The notes under the pieces: generated by a model
The model's input: the letters and a program-made list of their open reading frames with translations, nothing else
What the model was told of the DNA's origin: nothing
The model's database searches: none
Part shown: one piece after another, positions 44,525 through 52,013 of the stretch
Layout: every line of letters begins with the position of its first letter
Position numbering within the stretch: position 1 is the first letter of the stretch
Origin: Pseudomonas sp. UBA4617
GTDB lineage: Bacteria; Pseudomonadota; Gammaproteobacteria; Pseudomonadales; Pseudomonadaceae
Direction: 5' to 3'
Assembly: GCF_002386445.1 (NCBI RefSeq)
Contig: NZ_DGIR01000009.1
Span: forward strand, 124,001 to 188,000
Length of the DNA: 64,000 bases
Program-made: the position numbers and the translations under genes

Positions 44525-45819
44525 ATTCTCAGGGATTGGGTCGTGAAGACCGGTCGCTCAATTGGGTAGTCGTGGTGGATGAAGTAGCCACCAGCGTCGT
44601 TCGCGTGGTCCACGCCAGACTTCTTGTCGGGCTCGCCGTTGGGCGCCCATACCTGCTGCTCCAGGCCATCCGCATAGGTCGGGCAGCGCAGCGGGTTGAT
44701 CAGGTAGCGGCGCTCGCCATTCGCGTTGCAGAACATTGAGTTCATGGCGTTGATGCGGTCCTTTACCGGTGGGTTGGCGTCGGGCGCGATCACGCTGAAG
44801 CCGGCCTGGCGCAGGATGGCAATGTCCGTCTCGCTGGCGTTCACCGATTTGCGCGACCCACCAGAGGCGTCGGGATAGATCCTGATTTCGCAGGTCTTCT
44901 CGTAATCCCTGCCGTTGTGCCGCCAGTAGCGCTCCTTGATGCGCCGGATCATGTCCGGCGTATCGAAGCCGTCGATCAGCTCATCCACGGCCCTGGGCTT
45001 TCCGTCAGGCCGTTTGACATGGACGATCGCCGCCATCTTGCCGACGTTGAAGTCCATGCCAATGAACAGGGGCTCTCCAGGCTCTACGGTGTCGAAGCAG
45101 GAATTCAGCTTCCGGTCGTAGGCGTGGTAGATCGAGCCGGAGTTCAGGTTGACAAACTGGCCGTTCAGGTAGGCCAGGATGAGCTGGGCCGGGTACGACT
45201 CCATCAGCGAGGGGATGTAGTCCGGCGGCAGATTCAACTCATTGTCGAACGTGCTGGCCTGGACCAAGCCGTACATGTCGTTCAGCGCCGGCTTCTCGCG
45301 CAGCTGCTTCACGAACTGCTGATAGACGAACTTGAACCCTTCGGGGGTCGTGGTGACGTCTACACCGTTCTTGAGCCCGTCCACGTTGTAGCGCATACGG
45401 GCAATGATCTTACGCCAGGCGTGCTCGGCCTTGAGCGCGGGCAGAACATCGAGTTCGTCGACCAGGGCGTGACCGATCTTGAAGCCCACGATGGTCTGTG
45501 GCTTCTCCATCGAGCGGCAGATGGTCGTGCTGCGGTACTGGCCGCCGCTGTAGAACTCGACCTCCTTGTCGCTCTCCTTCGTCTTGACCTTCAGGCCCCA
45601 GTCGAAGGCGACCTCCTCGATGGTCGGGAAGAAGATGTCGCGAATCTGCGGGTATGTCGGGGCGAAGTAGCCGGAATCGATCCGGGGCCATTCCCATACG
45701 TGCTTGCACAGCGCCGCACATCCCACCCAAGTCTTGCCCGAGCCGAACCCTGCCACGAAGCCGCGGAACTTGTTCTCCATCCGGAGGAAGCTCGCCTGGG
45801 GCACGTTAAGTGAGGGCAT
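44521..45819 (-). CDS. terL: terminase large subunit
   Basis: A 432-residue packaging motor. The start at 45819 is behind GAGGAAG. Walker A is GFGSGKTW (24-31) and Walker B is probably HALVDELDVL. The nuclease domain has FIGMDFNVGKMA and later DHANDAGGY. The small subunit lies just upstream with a 14-base overlap. Confidence 0.92.
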   Translation of the reverse strand: MPSLNVPQASFLRMENKFRGFVAGFGSGKTWVGCAALCKHVWEWPRIDSGYFAPTYPQIRDIFFPTIEEVAFDWGLKVKTKESDKEVEFYSGGQYRSTTICRSMEKPQTIVGFKIGHALVDELDVLPALKAEHAWRKIIARMRYNVDGLKNGVDVTTTPEGFKFVYQQFVKQLREKPALNDMYGLVQASTFDNELNLPPDYIPSLMESYPAQLILAYLNGQFVNLNSGSIYHAYDRKLNSCFDTVEPGEPLFIGMDFNVGKMAAIVHVKRPDGKPRAVDELIDGFDTPDMIRRIKERYWRHNGRDYEKTCEIRIYPDASGGSRKSVNASETDIAILRQAGFSVIAPDANPPVKDRINAMNSMFCNANGERRYLINPLRCPTYADGLEQQVWAPNGEPDKKSGVDHANDAGGYFIHHDYPIERPVFTTQSLRM

Positions 45820-46267
45820 CAGGCTTCCTCGCATCCACCACATCGACCTGCACCCGAGCGGGCGGTACGTTGTCGTGGGGATTCTCGTTCTTGGTCTGGC
45901 GGTTCACGTAAACGTCGCCGACCTCTTTGGCCGCCTGCTCCAGCAACTGGGCAGTCAGGGCCATGTTCTTCATCGACTCAGCCTTCTCGGCCATCCTGCC
46001 CAGCGCGCGGAGGCGGTAGGCACGGTGCGCGATAGGAATATCGGCCGTCTCGGTGGTGAATCGCTCCCGGCACTCATGAAAGAGGTCAGCCCAGCGCTTG
46101 GCCAGGCCGCGCCCGGCGTACTTGGTTGGGTCGTGCCCCTCACAGGTCTGGCGACTCACATCCAGGCCGAATTCCTTCTTGACAGCCTCCACCACCTGAC
46201 TCGGTGTATCGAAGCAGGCCAGAGCCTGAACAATGAAGGCTTTGACCTCGCTTCGTAGTGCTGCCAT
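45806..46267 (-). CDS. terS: terminase small subunit (DUF2280)
   Basis: A 153-residue protein with the DUF2280 start (ALRSEVKAFIVQALACFDTP; SQVVEAVKKEFGLDVSRQT), a helix-turn-helix used to recognise the packaging site. The middle has HAYRLRALGRMAEKAESMKN. It precedes and overlaps terL. The pac or cos site is not identified. Confidence 0.85.
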   Translation of the reverse strand: MAALRSEVKAFIVQALACFDTPSQVVEAVKKEFGLDVSRQTCEGHDPTKYAGRGLAKRWADLFHECRERFTTETADIPIAHRAYRLRALGRMAEKAESMKNMALTAQLLEQAAKEVGDVYVNRQTKNENPHDNVPPARVQVDVVDARKPDALT

Positions 46268-46298
46268 GTGAATGTCATCCGTCAGGACCTGTCAGGAT

Positions 46299-46907
46299 TC
46301 AGGCCGACTTGAGCAGACAGGTTCCGCAGGCCCTCGAAATGTTAATCTTGGCCACCTCAGGCGGCCGGCTTGCAGCGTCGATCAGCTGCTGGACTTCTTC
46401 GCTTGCACCGTAGCGCCTCACCACCCCAACGAACTCTTCGACGTCGTGGCCGCGCAGGAAGAGCTTGGGCAGCCCCTCCTGGGTGAACTTGGGAGCGCCG
46501 AATTCATCGGTTGCCTGGGCGATGTGGTAGAGCTCGTGTTCGACCAGGGCGCAGAACTCAGCGTCGGTGCATTGGGCACAGTAGTCGGCAGCCAGGGTGA
46601 TGAGGTAGGTCGGCTCCTCGCCGAACCACTGGCGCATCTGCTGCTCTTGCCGGGCCTTCTGCCAACCTCCGGCGCGGAACATCAGCTGCTCGGCCTGGCC
46701 AAGGACGACACGCCCCTGCTTGGCGAAACCAGTCGATGCCCACAGCACGCCGATGTTTGCGTCCATCAGATGGGCGTGGTCTGGGTTGTGGATGCTGCCG
46801 GTGTCGGCGAGGATCTCGCTCTGCACCCAATCCCACATGCCAGTGGCTGGGCGAAGCGTGAGCCACAAGGATTCGAGCAGGTCAGCCGGTGGCATTGGCC
46901 TGGTCAC
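46299..46907 (-). CDS. putative phage metallopeptidase
   Basis: A 202-residue protein with a zinc-protease motif H124-E-L-Y-H128 in LVEHELYHIAQ, matching the putative phage metallopeptidase family. The Cys pairs at YCAQC and CGTC could hold another metal. The start is GTG at 46907, overlapping the upstream stop (GTGA). It lies directly before the terminase, and its substrate is unknown. Confidence 0.8.
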   Translation of the reverse strand: MTRPMPPADLLESLWLTLRPATGMWDWVQSEILADTGSIHNPDHAHLMDANIGVLWASTGFAKQGRVVLGQAEQLMFRAGGWQKARQEQQMRQWFGEEPTYLITLAADYCAQCTDAEFCALVEHELYHIAQATDEFGAPKFTQEGLPKLFLRGHDVEEFVGVVRRYGASEEVQQLIDAASRPPEVAKINISRACGTCLLKSA

Positions 46908-47116
46908 GCCTGCTGCACCGTGACGACCCCGCGAAGCCTACGGGTGTAGATCTCCTCGCGGGCCGGGCGCTTCACCTTCACAGGCTGCGGGGCATAAACG
47001 CACACTCCGGCGGCAGTATCGCACCAGAGCACGCTATCGACCTCATTGCCGTTGACGAACACGAGACGCCGGCCACGACCGTCACCGGCGTGGTGGAAGC
47101 TTGATGGCGCAGGCAT
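46904..47116 (-). CDS. small phage protein
   Basis: A 70-residue protein (MPAPSSFHHAGDGRGRRLVF; VDSVLWCDTAAGVCVYAPQP) starting at 47116 behind AGGAG. It looks like a small beta protein. Its leader holds palindrome copy B, which ends at the ribosome binding site. Confidence 0.68.
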   Translation of the reverse strand: MPAPSSFHHAGDGRGRRLVFVNGNEVDSVLWCDTAAGVCVYAPQPVKVKRPAREEIYTRRLRGVVTVQQA

Positions 47117-47126
47117 TGGATCTCCT

Positions 47127-47163
47127 CGCGCCACGAAACGGCGCACCTCTGTTTTGTGGCGCG
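47127..47163. repeat. dispersed palindrome, copy B
   Basis: CGCGCCACGAAA, 13 bases, then TTTTGTGGCGCG, identical arms to copy A. On the minus strand the distal arm runs straight into AGGAG of the gene at 46904-47116, so folding could control its translation. Confidence 0.82.
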
Positions 47164-47190
47164 GACTAGCTGCCAGCCATCTAGGCCGGA

Positions 47191-47412
47191 TTACTTGCGA
47201 TCAGCGAGGACGGACGCTACGAATTCCTCGTTGGCCTTGTAGTCTTCGCTGCTACTCCCATGCATGTCTCGGTAGCAGTAGCCAGCGTCCCAGGCCTCGC
47301 CCAACTTCGCCTCAAGCCTGGCCAGCTCAGCTTGATACCAGGCAATTGCTTCACTCTGGCTGCCCCAAGCCTTGCCCCTCGGCTCATCAATCACGTAGTC
47401 GTCGCCGCCCAT
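47191..47412 (-). CDS. small phage protein
   Basis: A 73-residue acidic protein (KAWGSQSEAIAWYQAELARL; GYCYRDMHGSSSEDYKANEE). Helical, unknown function. It is followed to the right by 81 bases with no gene. Confidence 0.62.
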   Translation of the reverse strand: MGGDDYVIDEPRGKAWGSQSEAIAWYQAELARLEAKLGEAWDAGYCYRDMHGSSSEDYKANEEFVASVLADRK

Positions 47413-47493
47413 TAGGTGCTCCTGGCTGAGTTTGCGTTATGAGGAATTATATCCATGGGCGACACTCTGCTTGCATCGAGAGCTTGTGGCGAC

Positions 47494-47763
47494 CTACCCC
47501 GGCTGGAACACATGGCCGCGCCGGGCGACTGCATACAGGACGATGCCCAGCTTGAGGATCACTCCGTACAGGGTGGGCACATGGCCGCTCATGGCCAGCA
47601 CGAACGAACCGAACGCGCCGATGGCCACCAGGTAGAACGCGACAGCCAGCAATGGATGGTCCATGGGGCGAATGCGGCGCAGGTAGTCGCACGCGGCAAT
47701 CACCACCAGCACGCTCAGGAAGGCATTCGCGCCAATCAGAACTGAAATCAGGGTCGAGCTCAT
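47494..47763 (-). CDS. holin-like membrane protein 1
   Basis: An 89-residue protein with three hydrophobic helices (about 5-25, 37-58, 64-82) and a positively charged end. It pairs with the next membrane gene by a one-base overlap. Position and size suit a holin or antiholin, although the endolysin is 23 kb away. Confidence 0.68.
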   Translation of the reverse strand: MSSTLISVLIGANAFLSVLVVIAACDYLRRIRPMDHPLLAVAFYLVAIGAFGSFVLAMSGHVPTLYGVILKLGIVLYAVARRGHVFQPG

Positions 47764-48074
47764 CAGGTAGCTCCCTTGGCTCCGAACTGACTCACCACCG
47801 ACTTCAGGACTGGGATGATGTTCATTGCCAGTAGCCCTATCAGGAAGGCCACGCCGTATTTGGTTTCTCCGCCCGGATCAAGCTTGAAGAAGCTGATGGC
47901 GAGCGGGGTGCAGAACACTGCGGATGCCAGTCCGGTACAGAAGGCTGCGACAGCCTGGCCCCTGGTGAGGCCCCGCAGGAAGGTCAGCGAGAGGATCGCT
48001 CCTGCGAAGCCGCCGATGATCACGCCGTACTTCACCAGCAGGACGCCGGCAGTCGTGCTTGCTGGTTCGGCCAT
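47763..48074 (-). CDS. holin-like membrane protein 2
   Basis: A 103-residue protein with hydrophobic helices at about 12-33, 40-62 and 72-92. It resembles the small putative holins of Pseudomonas and enterobacterial phages. It is the first late gene after the terminators and HicAB region, so it would be an early product of late transcription. Confidence 0.7.
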   Translation of the reverse strand: MAEPASTTAGVLLVKYGVIIGGFAGAILSLTFLRGLTRGQAVAAFCTGLASAVFCTPLAISFFKLDPGGETKYGVAFLIGLLAMNIIPVLKSVVSQFGAKGAT

Positions 48075-48111
48075 ATGAAATCCCTGAATCTATAAATACA
48101 TCATAAATGTG

Positions 48112-48139
48112 TTGTCATACACCATTTATGGTGTATACT
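48112..48139 (+). promoter_or_regulatory. hicAB promoter with operator
   Basis: TTGTCA and TATACT are 16 bases apart. In the spacer lies a perfect dyad, ATACACCAT and ATGGTGTAT separated by TT, at 48117-48136. This is the expected site of HicB autoregulation. Confidence 0.82.
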
Positions 48140-48168
48140 GAACTCATCAACCACACAGCGGAGGGCAG

Positions 48169-48354
48169 ATGAAATGTAACGAGTTCAAGCGGTGGCTGTT
48201 GGCAAGAGGAGTAGAGGTTTCGAAGACGGCAAAGGGAAGTCACTTCAAACTCTACTTCAACGGCAAACAGACAACCCTTCCCAACCACGGGGCCAAGGAG
48301 ATGGCCGAAGGGACTAGGAAGGCAATCATCAAACAACTGGGCCTCAAGGATTGA
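48169..48354 (+). CDS. hicA: HicA toxin (mRNA interferase)
   Basis: A 61-residue toxin with the HicA double-stranded RNA-binding fold: FKRWLLARGVEVSKTAKGSH with catalytic H25 in GSHFKLY, then TLPNHGAKEMAEGTRKAIIK. It cuts mRNA unless held by HicB. It is transcribed opposite to the late genes and should be active in the lysogen. Confidence 0.93.
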   Translation: MKCNEFKRWLLARGVEVSKTAKGSHFKLYFNGKQTTLPNHGAKEMAEGTRKAIIKQLGLKD

Positions 48355-48399
48355 GGCTCCACCCTTTGAGCTCGAATACATCTGCCCTGAGGTAACGAC

Positions 48400-48822
48400 A
48401 TGTACGACTACGCAATCAACGTGAACCAGGAGGCCGGGTCTTTCTGGTCTTCGTGTGACGACATCCCAGAGGCGCACAGCGCGGGCGATACGCTCGATGA
48501 ACTGCTGCGCCATGCTGCCGAGGGGCTTGAGGTTGCCTTGTCCATCTACGTCGATCAGCTGCGGCCGATTCCGCCCGCCTCTCCAGCGAAAGAGGGTCAG
48601 CACGTTATCCGGCTGTCCGCCCTGGTGAACGCGAAGATCGCGCTGTGGAACGCCATGCGAGAGAAAGGCATGCGGAAGGCCGATCTGTGCCGGACGCTGG
48701 GGGCTGTGCAGACCAAAGTGGATCGGCTCCTCGACTTCGAACACAGCTCGAAGATCGAACAGGTCGAAGCAGCTTTGGCCGCGCTCGGCAAACGCCTGGT
48801 GGTGTCTGTCGAACCGGCCTGA
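48400..48822 (+). CDS. hicB: HicB antitoxin
   Basis: A 140-residue antitoxin. An N-terminal RNase H-like HicB fold (DYAINVNQEAGSFWSSCDDI) is followed by a C-terminal helix-turn-helix (MREKGMRKADLCRTLGAVQT). It neutralises HicA and represses the promoter at 48112-48139. It stabilises the prophage and may also act in phage exclusion. Confidence 0.93.
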   Translation: MYDYAINVNQEAGSFWSSCDDIPEAHSAGDTLDELLRHAAEGLEVALSIYVDQLRPIPPASPAKEGQHVIRLSALVNAKIALWNAMREKGMRKADLCRTLGAVQTKVDRLLDFEHSSKIEQVEAALAALGKRLVVSVEPA

Positions 48823-49042
48823 ATCTGTGTGGGTCTTTCCCCACCTGTCCGCCGAAGACCATTGCAGCGCTGGCACCCCAATGCACCAGTCTCGCCGATC
48901 CAGTCACGCGCCACCCTGAAAGCATGTGAGGTCAGGGTGCGCGGGCTGCCGGTGTTTTTCCGTACACCACACTACCGGCTAGCAGTGTCCAGGCTGTCCC
49001 GTGAGGGCCTGCCCTGGCTGCAGTTGCGTTTCTTGCTGAAAC

Positions 49043-49066
49043 AAAAATCCCGGCACTTGGCCGGGA
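49043..49066 (-). terminator. late-operon terminator 2
   Basis: On the minus strand TCCCGGC-CAAGT-GCCGGGA is followed by five T. It is the second of a tandem pair. The span 48823-49185 between HicB and the Q-like gene holds only this pair and a candidate promoter. Confidence 0.78.
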
Positions 49067-49090
49067 CTCTTGAGGCCCTCTTCGGGCAAT

Positions 49091-49116
49091 AAAAAACCCG
49101 GCTCAGTGGCCGGGTT
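49091..49116 (-). terminator. late-operon terminator 1
   Basis: On the minus strand AACCCGGC-CACTGA-GCCGGGTT runs into T. It is met first by polymerase leaving the Q-like gene. Two terminators just before the late genes match a lambda tR'-type barrier. Confidence 0.82.
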
Positions 49117-49159
49117 CGATTTGTCATCCTCAAACACGCAGGAATGACAGGATGGACGC

Positions 49160-49189
49160 ATATTGGCTCATTGGCTCAGTCGCAGTCAA
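49160..49189 (-). promoter_or_regulatory. candidate late promoter (PR'-like)
   Basis: On the minus strand TTGACT at 49189-49184 is followed 18 bases later by CAATAT. It overlaps the end of the Q-like gene and lies just before the tandem terminators, as PR' does in lambda. The -10 match is weak. Confidence 0.4.
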
Positions 49190-49731
49190 GCGACATTTGC
49201 CACCAAAAGGCCTTCATGGTCGAGAATATGCTGAGCCTCTACCAGCGCGGCGTCTACTTCGCGCTCCAGAGCCTTGCGAATGTCACGCCTCCAGCGCTCC
49301 TGAGTCTTGATCGGGTGCGGATCATCGCTCCAGTTGTCCATCTCATACCAGGCTGCTGGCAACACGTTGGTGCTGCGCTTGCCATCCACACCGGGCAGCT
49401 TGGGCATGGCCCAGGTGAGGATTGCGCAGTGGCGGAAGCGCTTGGGCGCCGGCGACCGGTGCAGGCGGGTAAGCTCCTCGATGGCCGCGTGCTTGCGGTC
49501 GACGTGCGTGGAGTATTTCGCCACCAGGTGGCGCCAGTGTTCCTCACTGAGGTTCTTGTGCAGCCGGCCGAACACCCAGCAGTCCATGAGGAATGCAGCC
49601 TCCTTGCCGATGATCTCGCCCTTCTGCTTTGTCGCCTGGACCTTTGGCTCGAAATCGCAACCGCCGGCGTTATTGATCGTCTCGGCAGCCAGTGCACGGA
49701 CCACTGCCGATACTACGTTCTGATAGCTCAT
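49186..49731 (-). CDS. Q-like late antiterminator (by position)
   Basis: A 181-residue protein starting at 49731. It has helical blocks (GKEAAFLMDCWVFGRLHKNL; HAAIEELTRLHRSP) and a basic/acidic C-terminus (TQERWRRDIRKALEREVDAA). I do not recognise a domain with certainty. It is the last early gene, follows NinG, and is followed by a promoter candidate and two terminators, which is the place of Q. Confidence 0.5.
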   Translation of the reverse strand: MSYQNVVSAVVRALAAETINNAGGCDFEPKVQATKQKGEIIGKEAAFLMDCWVFGRLHKNLSEEHWRHLVAKYSTHVDRKHAAIEELTRLHRSPAPKRFRHCAILTWAMPKLPGVDGKRSTNVLPAAWYEMDNWSDDPHPIKTQERWRRDIRKALEREVDAALVEAQHILDHEGLLVANVA

Positions 49732-49874
49732 TGCCCACCCCCGCCCCGCTTGGCCTTTCTCGAAATGAATTCTTCGTAGTAGCGCTTGCGGCGCACTGCG
49801 CCGGCCCAGGACAGCGCCCCGCCCGACACCACGATCAGCGCTGCCAAAATCAGAAATGCCCATGCTGGTGTCAT
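49728..49874 (-). CDS. 48-residue single-TM protein
   Basis: An ATG at 49874 overlaps the ninG stop by four bases, and its own stop overlaps the next start by four. The product has one hydrophobic helix (WAFLILAALIVVSGGALSW) and a basic end (RRKRYYEEFISRKAKRGG). Both overlaps support translation. Function unknown. Confidence 0.72.
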   Translation of the reverse strand: MTPAWAFLILAALIVVSGGALSWAGAVRRKRYYEEFISRKAKRGGGGQ

Positions 49875-50473
49875 GCTGCTGCCCTCCGTAGGTCTTTGAG
49901 TTTTTGCCTGTACAGGGCCTTGATGGCCTGCAGGTCTTCGATGGTCAGGCGCTGGGGCTTATGAGGCCCTTCGAGCCAATCAACCTGGTCGGCGCCGATG
50001 CGCTTCACCAGGCGGATGCGGTACTCGACCGCGTTACCCGACAGGTTCCGGTTGCACTTCACGCACTGGCGGTGGACGTTGAGCGGCTCGAACCGCAACT
50101 CCGGGCAAGCGCCCACCGACCGGTAATGGCCGGCGTCCCAGCGACTGCCGGTGATGAGGTCGTGGTCGCTCGGCAGCGAGTCGCAACTGATGCACGGCAA
50201 GCCGGCGTCGCGCTCGCGGATGTAGGCGTTGAACGCAGTCTGGGTCTCGGCTATGTGCTCGCGGCGGGTCTTCAGCTTCTCGCGGCGCTCCTGCAAGTCT
50301 TGGCGGGCCTGCTTGGTAATGGCCTTGGCCGCGATCTTCTGCAGCTTCGGGTCCTTGGCCATGGCCTTGGCGCAGGCGATGCTGCATACCTTCTGCGTGG
50401 TCATGGTCGGCTTGAAGGGCTTGCCGCAACCTGGGGCCCTGCACTTCTTCGGCTTGATCTGGGCTACGCGCAT
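49871..50473 (-). CDS. ninG: NinG-like recombination protein
   Basis: A 200-residue protein starting at 50473 behind AAGGAGG. The N-terminus is a zinc-binding knuckle (KCRAPGCGKPF; KVCSIACAK). The NinG part has LPCISCDS, WDAGHYRSVG and RFEPLNVHRQCVKCN, an HNH-like metal site. Lambda NinG aids recombination in the RecF-type pathway. Confidence 0.9.
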   Translation of the reverse strand: MRVAQIKPKKCRAPGCGKPFKPTMTTQKVCSIACAKAMAKDPKLQKIAAKAITKQARQDLQERREKLKTRREHIAETQTAFNAYIRERDAGLPCISCDSLPSDHDLITGSRWDAGHYRSVGACPELRFEPLNVHRQCVKCNRNLSGNAVEYRIRLVKRIGADQVDWLEGPHKPQRLTIEDLQAIKALYRQKLKDLRRAAA

Positions 50474-50787
50474 GGCTCGGCCTCCTTGGCTTTCTGCTGC
50501 TTGGGCTCGAAGTCGCCGCGTAGGGGCATCAGGTAGATCTCCATGCACAACGCGAATCCGCCGATATCCACGATTCCGCCACTGCTGAGCTGCGCAGCGG
50601 CCCCTTTCGCGTAGATAACCCAGCACAGCGGTCCGCGGTTAAAAATGGCGCGGCCATCAGGCATGAGGAATCGGCCATCGGTTTCGAGCTTTTGGACCAG
50701 CTCCATCGCCATGCCGATGTTTGGCGAAACGCCTTGGCTCGAACCGATAACCAGCGCTAGGTCGCCCGGCTTGAATTGATGGCTCAT
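50464..50787 (-). CDS. phage protein in the nin region
   Basis: A 107-residue protein (MSHQFKPGDLALVIGSSQGV; NIGMAMELVQKL; GPLCWVIYAKG), probably a small beta barrel. It starts one base into the ninB stop and overlaps ninG by ten bases. Function unknown. Confidence 0.7.
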   Translation of the reverse strand: MSHQFKPGDLALVIGSSQGVSPNIGMAMELVQKLETDGRFLMPDGRAIFNRGPLCWVIYAKGAAAQLSSGGIVDIGGFALCMEIYLMPLRGDFEPKQQKAKEAEPCA

Positions 50788-51203
50788 CAGTAACGCCCTC
50801 CCCACCGATCCGGCTCAGTCCAGCGCACGCCGTGCTCGGCGCCGAAGGCGTGAATCCACTCCAGAAGGCTCGCGCACTGCTTCATGCTGAGCTGGCTGGT
50901 GCGCTCGTACACGACGTCGAACCCGTTCCCGTCGACCGCTGGTATCAGTTGTGGCCGTTCGCCGCTCTCACGCAGCCAGGCGGCCGTCAGCAGCCGCTTC
51001 CAGATCAGGACGTCCCACTTTTTGCCGGCGTGCTCAACCTGCTTCGCGATATCGCTCAGGCAGGCGTGAAGCTTTTTGTTTTGCTCGCCGCTGCGGTCCT
51101 GGTCCTTGATCACGATCTTCTTGGGCCGGGTGAAGTCCTGGGCTTGAAGATGACCCAACAAGCGGTTGGCATCGGCCATGCTGTGCATAACGAATTCGGT
51201 CAT
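50787..51203 (-). CDS. ninB: NinB recombination protein
   Basis: A 138-residue protein of the NinB (Orf) family, which binds single-stranded DNA and helps recombination mediator loading. It has KKIVIKDQDRSGEQNKKLHA, WKRLLTAAWLRESGERPQLI and TSQLSMKQCASLLEWIHAFG, the family core. The first 28 residues closely match those of the HNH gene just upstream. Confidence 0.9.
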   Translation of the reverse strand: MTEFVMHSMADANRLLGHLQAQDFTRPKKIVIKDQDRSGEQNKKLHACLSDIAKQVEHAGKKWDVLIWKRLLTAAWLRESGERPQLIPAVDGNGFDVVYERTSQLSMKQCASLLEWIHAFGAEHGVRWTEPDRWGGRY

Positions 51204-51799
51204 GCCCGTGCTCTCCCATGATTTGCGTGGAAACCCAAGCGGCTTTCAGCAGATTTCCTTGCACAGCACGCCTCGAAGAAGCAGCCGAAGTACCCGATGT
51301 GTTTGTTCTGGATCTTCACCAGCCAAAGGCCGCGCGACTTGAACCAGGAGACGCCCATCAGCCCCGACTTGTTGTCCGAACGGAGCTTCTGGTTCTGCAT
51401 GTTCTGCTGGTGGGTGACTGGCCTGAGGTTTCCTCCACCATTGCTCTTGGATGACCCGTCCACGTGGTCGATTTCAGCCGGGAGTGTCTTTTCGCGCCTC
51501 ATCCAGAGCACACGATGAGCAAGAAGCAGCCGGCCGAAGACTTTGACCTGCAAATAGCCCTTGCTGTCGGTAGAGCCCGCCTTGCGGCCGGCATGCTTTG
51601 CGTTCCACGAGTTGGCAATGCGAGAGTTTTTGAAGTGCTCTACTGGCCTGACCTTCCAAAACAGCTCGTCGCCGCGAATCTCAAAGCAGGCGATTAGCAA
51701 CTCAATGGACGCCGGATCCGGCTTGGTCAGGTCGATGGCGTGCAGGGCGCCGTACAGACGGTTGAGGTCCTGGCTGCTGCGAATGGCGAACTCAGGCAT
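51200..51799 (-). CDS. HNH endonuclease with AP2-like end and NinB-like head
   Basis: A 199-residue protein starting at 51799 behind GGAGG. Residues 1-27 (MPEFAIRSSQDLNRLYGALH, ending DLTKP) match the NinB N-terminus. An HNH motif follows (EIDHVDGSSKSNGGGNLRPV), then an AP2-like DNA-binding region (SGLMGVSWFKSRGLWLVKIQ). This is the layout of phage homing endonucleases. It overlaps ninB by four bases. The head suggests it once inserted into, or recombined with, a ninB gene. Confidence 0.85.
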   Translation of the reverse strand: MPEFAIRSSQDLNRLYGALHAIDLTKPDPASIELLIACFEIRGDELFWKVRPVEHFKNSRIANSWNAKHAGRKAGSTDSKGYLQVKVFGRLLLAHRVLWMRREKTLPAEIDHVDGSSKSNGGGNLRPVTHQQNMQNQKLRSDNKSGLMGVSWFKSRGLWLVKIQNKHIGYFGCFFEACCARKSAESRLGFHANHGRARA

Positions 51800-52013
51800 T
51801 GGCCACCTCCTGCAGCTGCTTCTCGGCGGCGCGCACCCTGGTAGTGAGCTGGCTGATCTCGTCCAGCAATTCCAGTGCAACCTCCTCCACAGTCCTCTCA
51901 CCGAGGAACACGTCCAGGGCGTCGGTGTGGCGCTGCAGGTCTTGATCATCAGCCCGCCAGGCGGCCACTACGGACCACAGCAGGGGTTGCAGCTTTTTCT
52001 TGTCGACGGTCAT
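51792..52013 (-). CDS. small coiled-coil phage protein
   Basis: A 73-residue acidic protein (KKKLQPLLWSVVAAWRADDQ; LELLDEISQLTTRVRAAEKQ), with a C-terminal coiled coil. Its start at 52013 overlaps the P gene stop by four bases. Function unknown. Confidence 0.68.
   Translation of the reverse strand: MTVDKKKLQPLLWSVVAAWRADDQDLQRHTDALDVFLGERTVEEVALELLDEISQLTTRVRAAEKQLQEVANA

Noticed and set aside
48829..49092. An 87-codon plus-strand frame after hicB
   Set aside because: It lacks a ribosome binding site and runs through a terminator hairpin.
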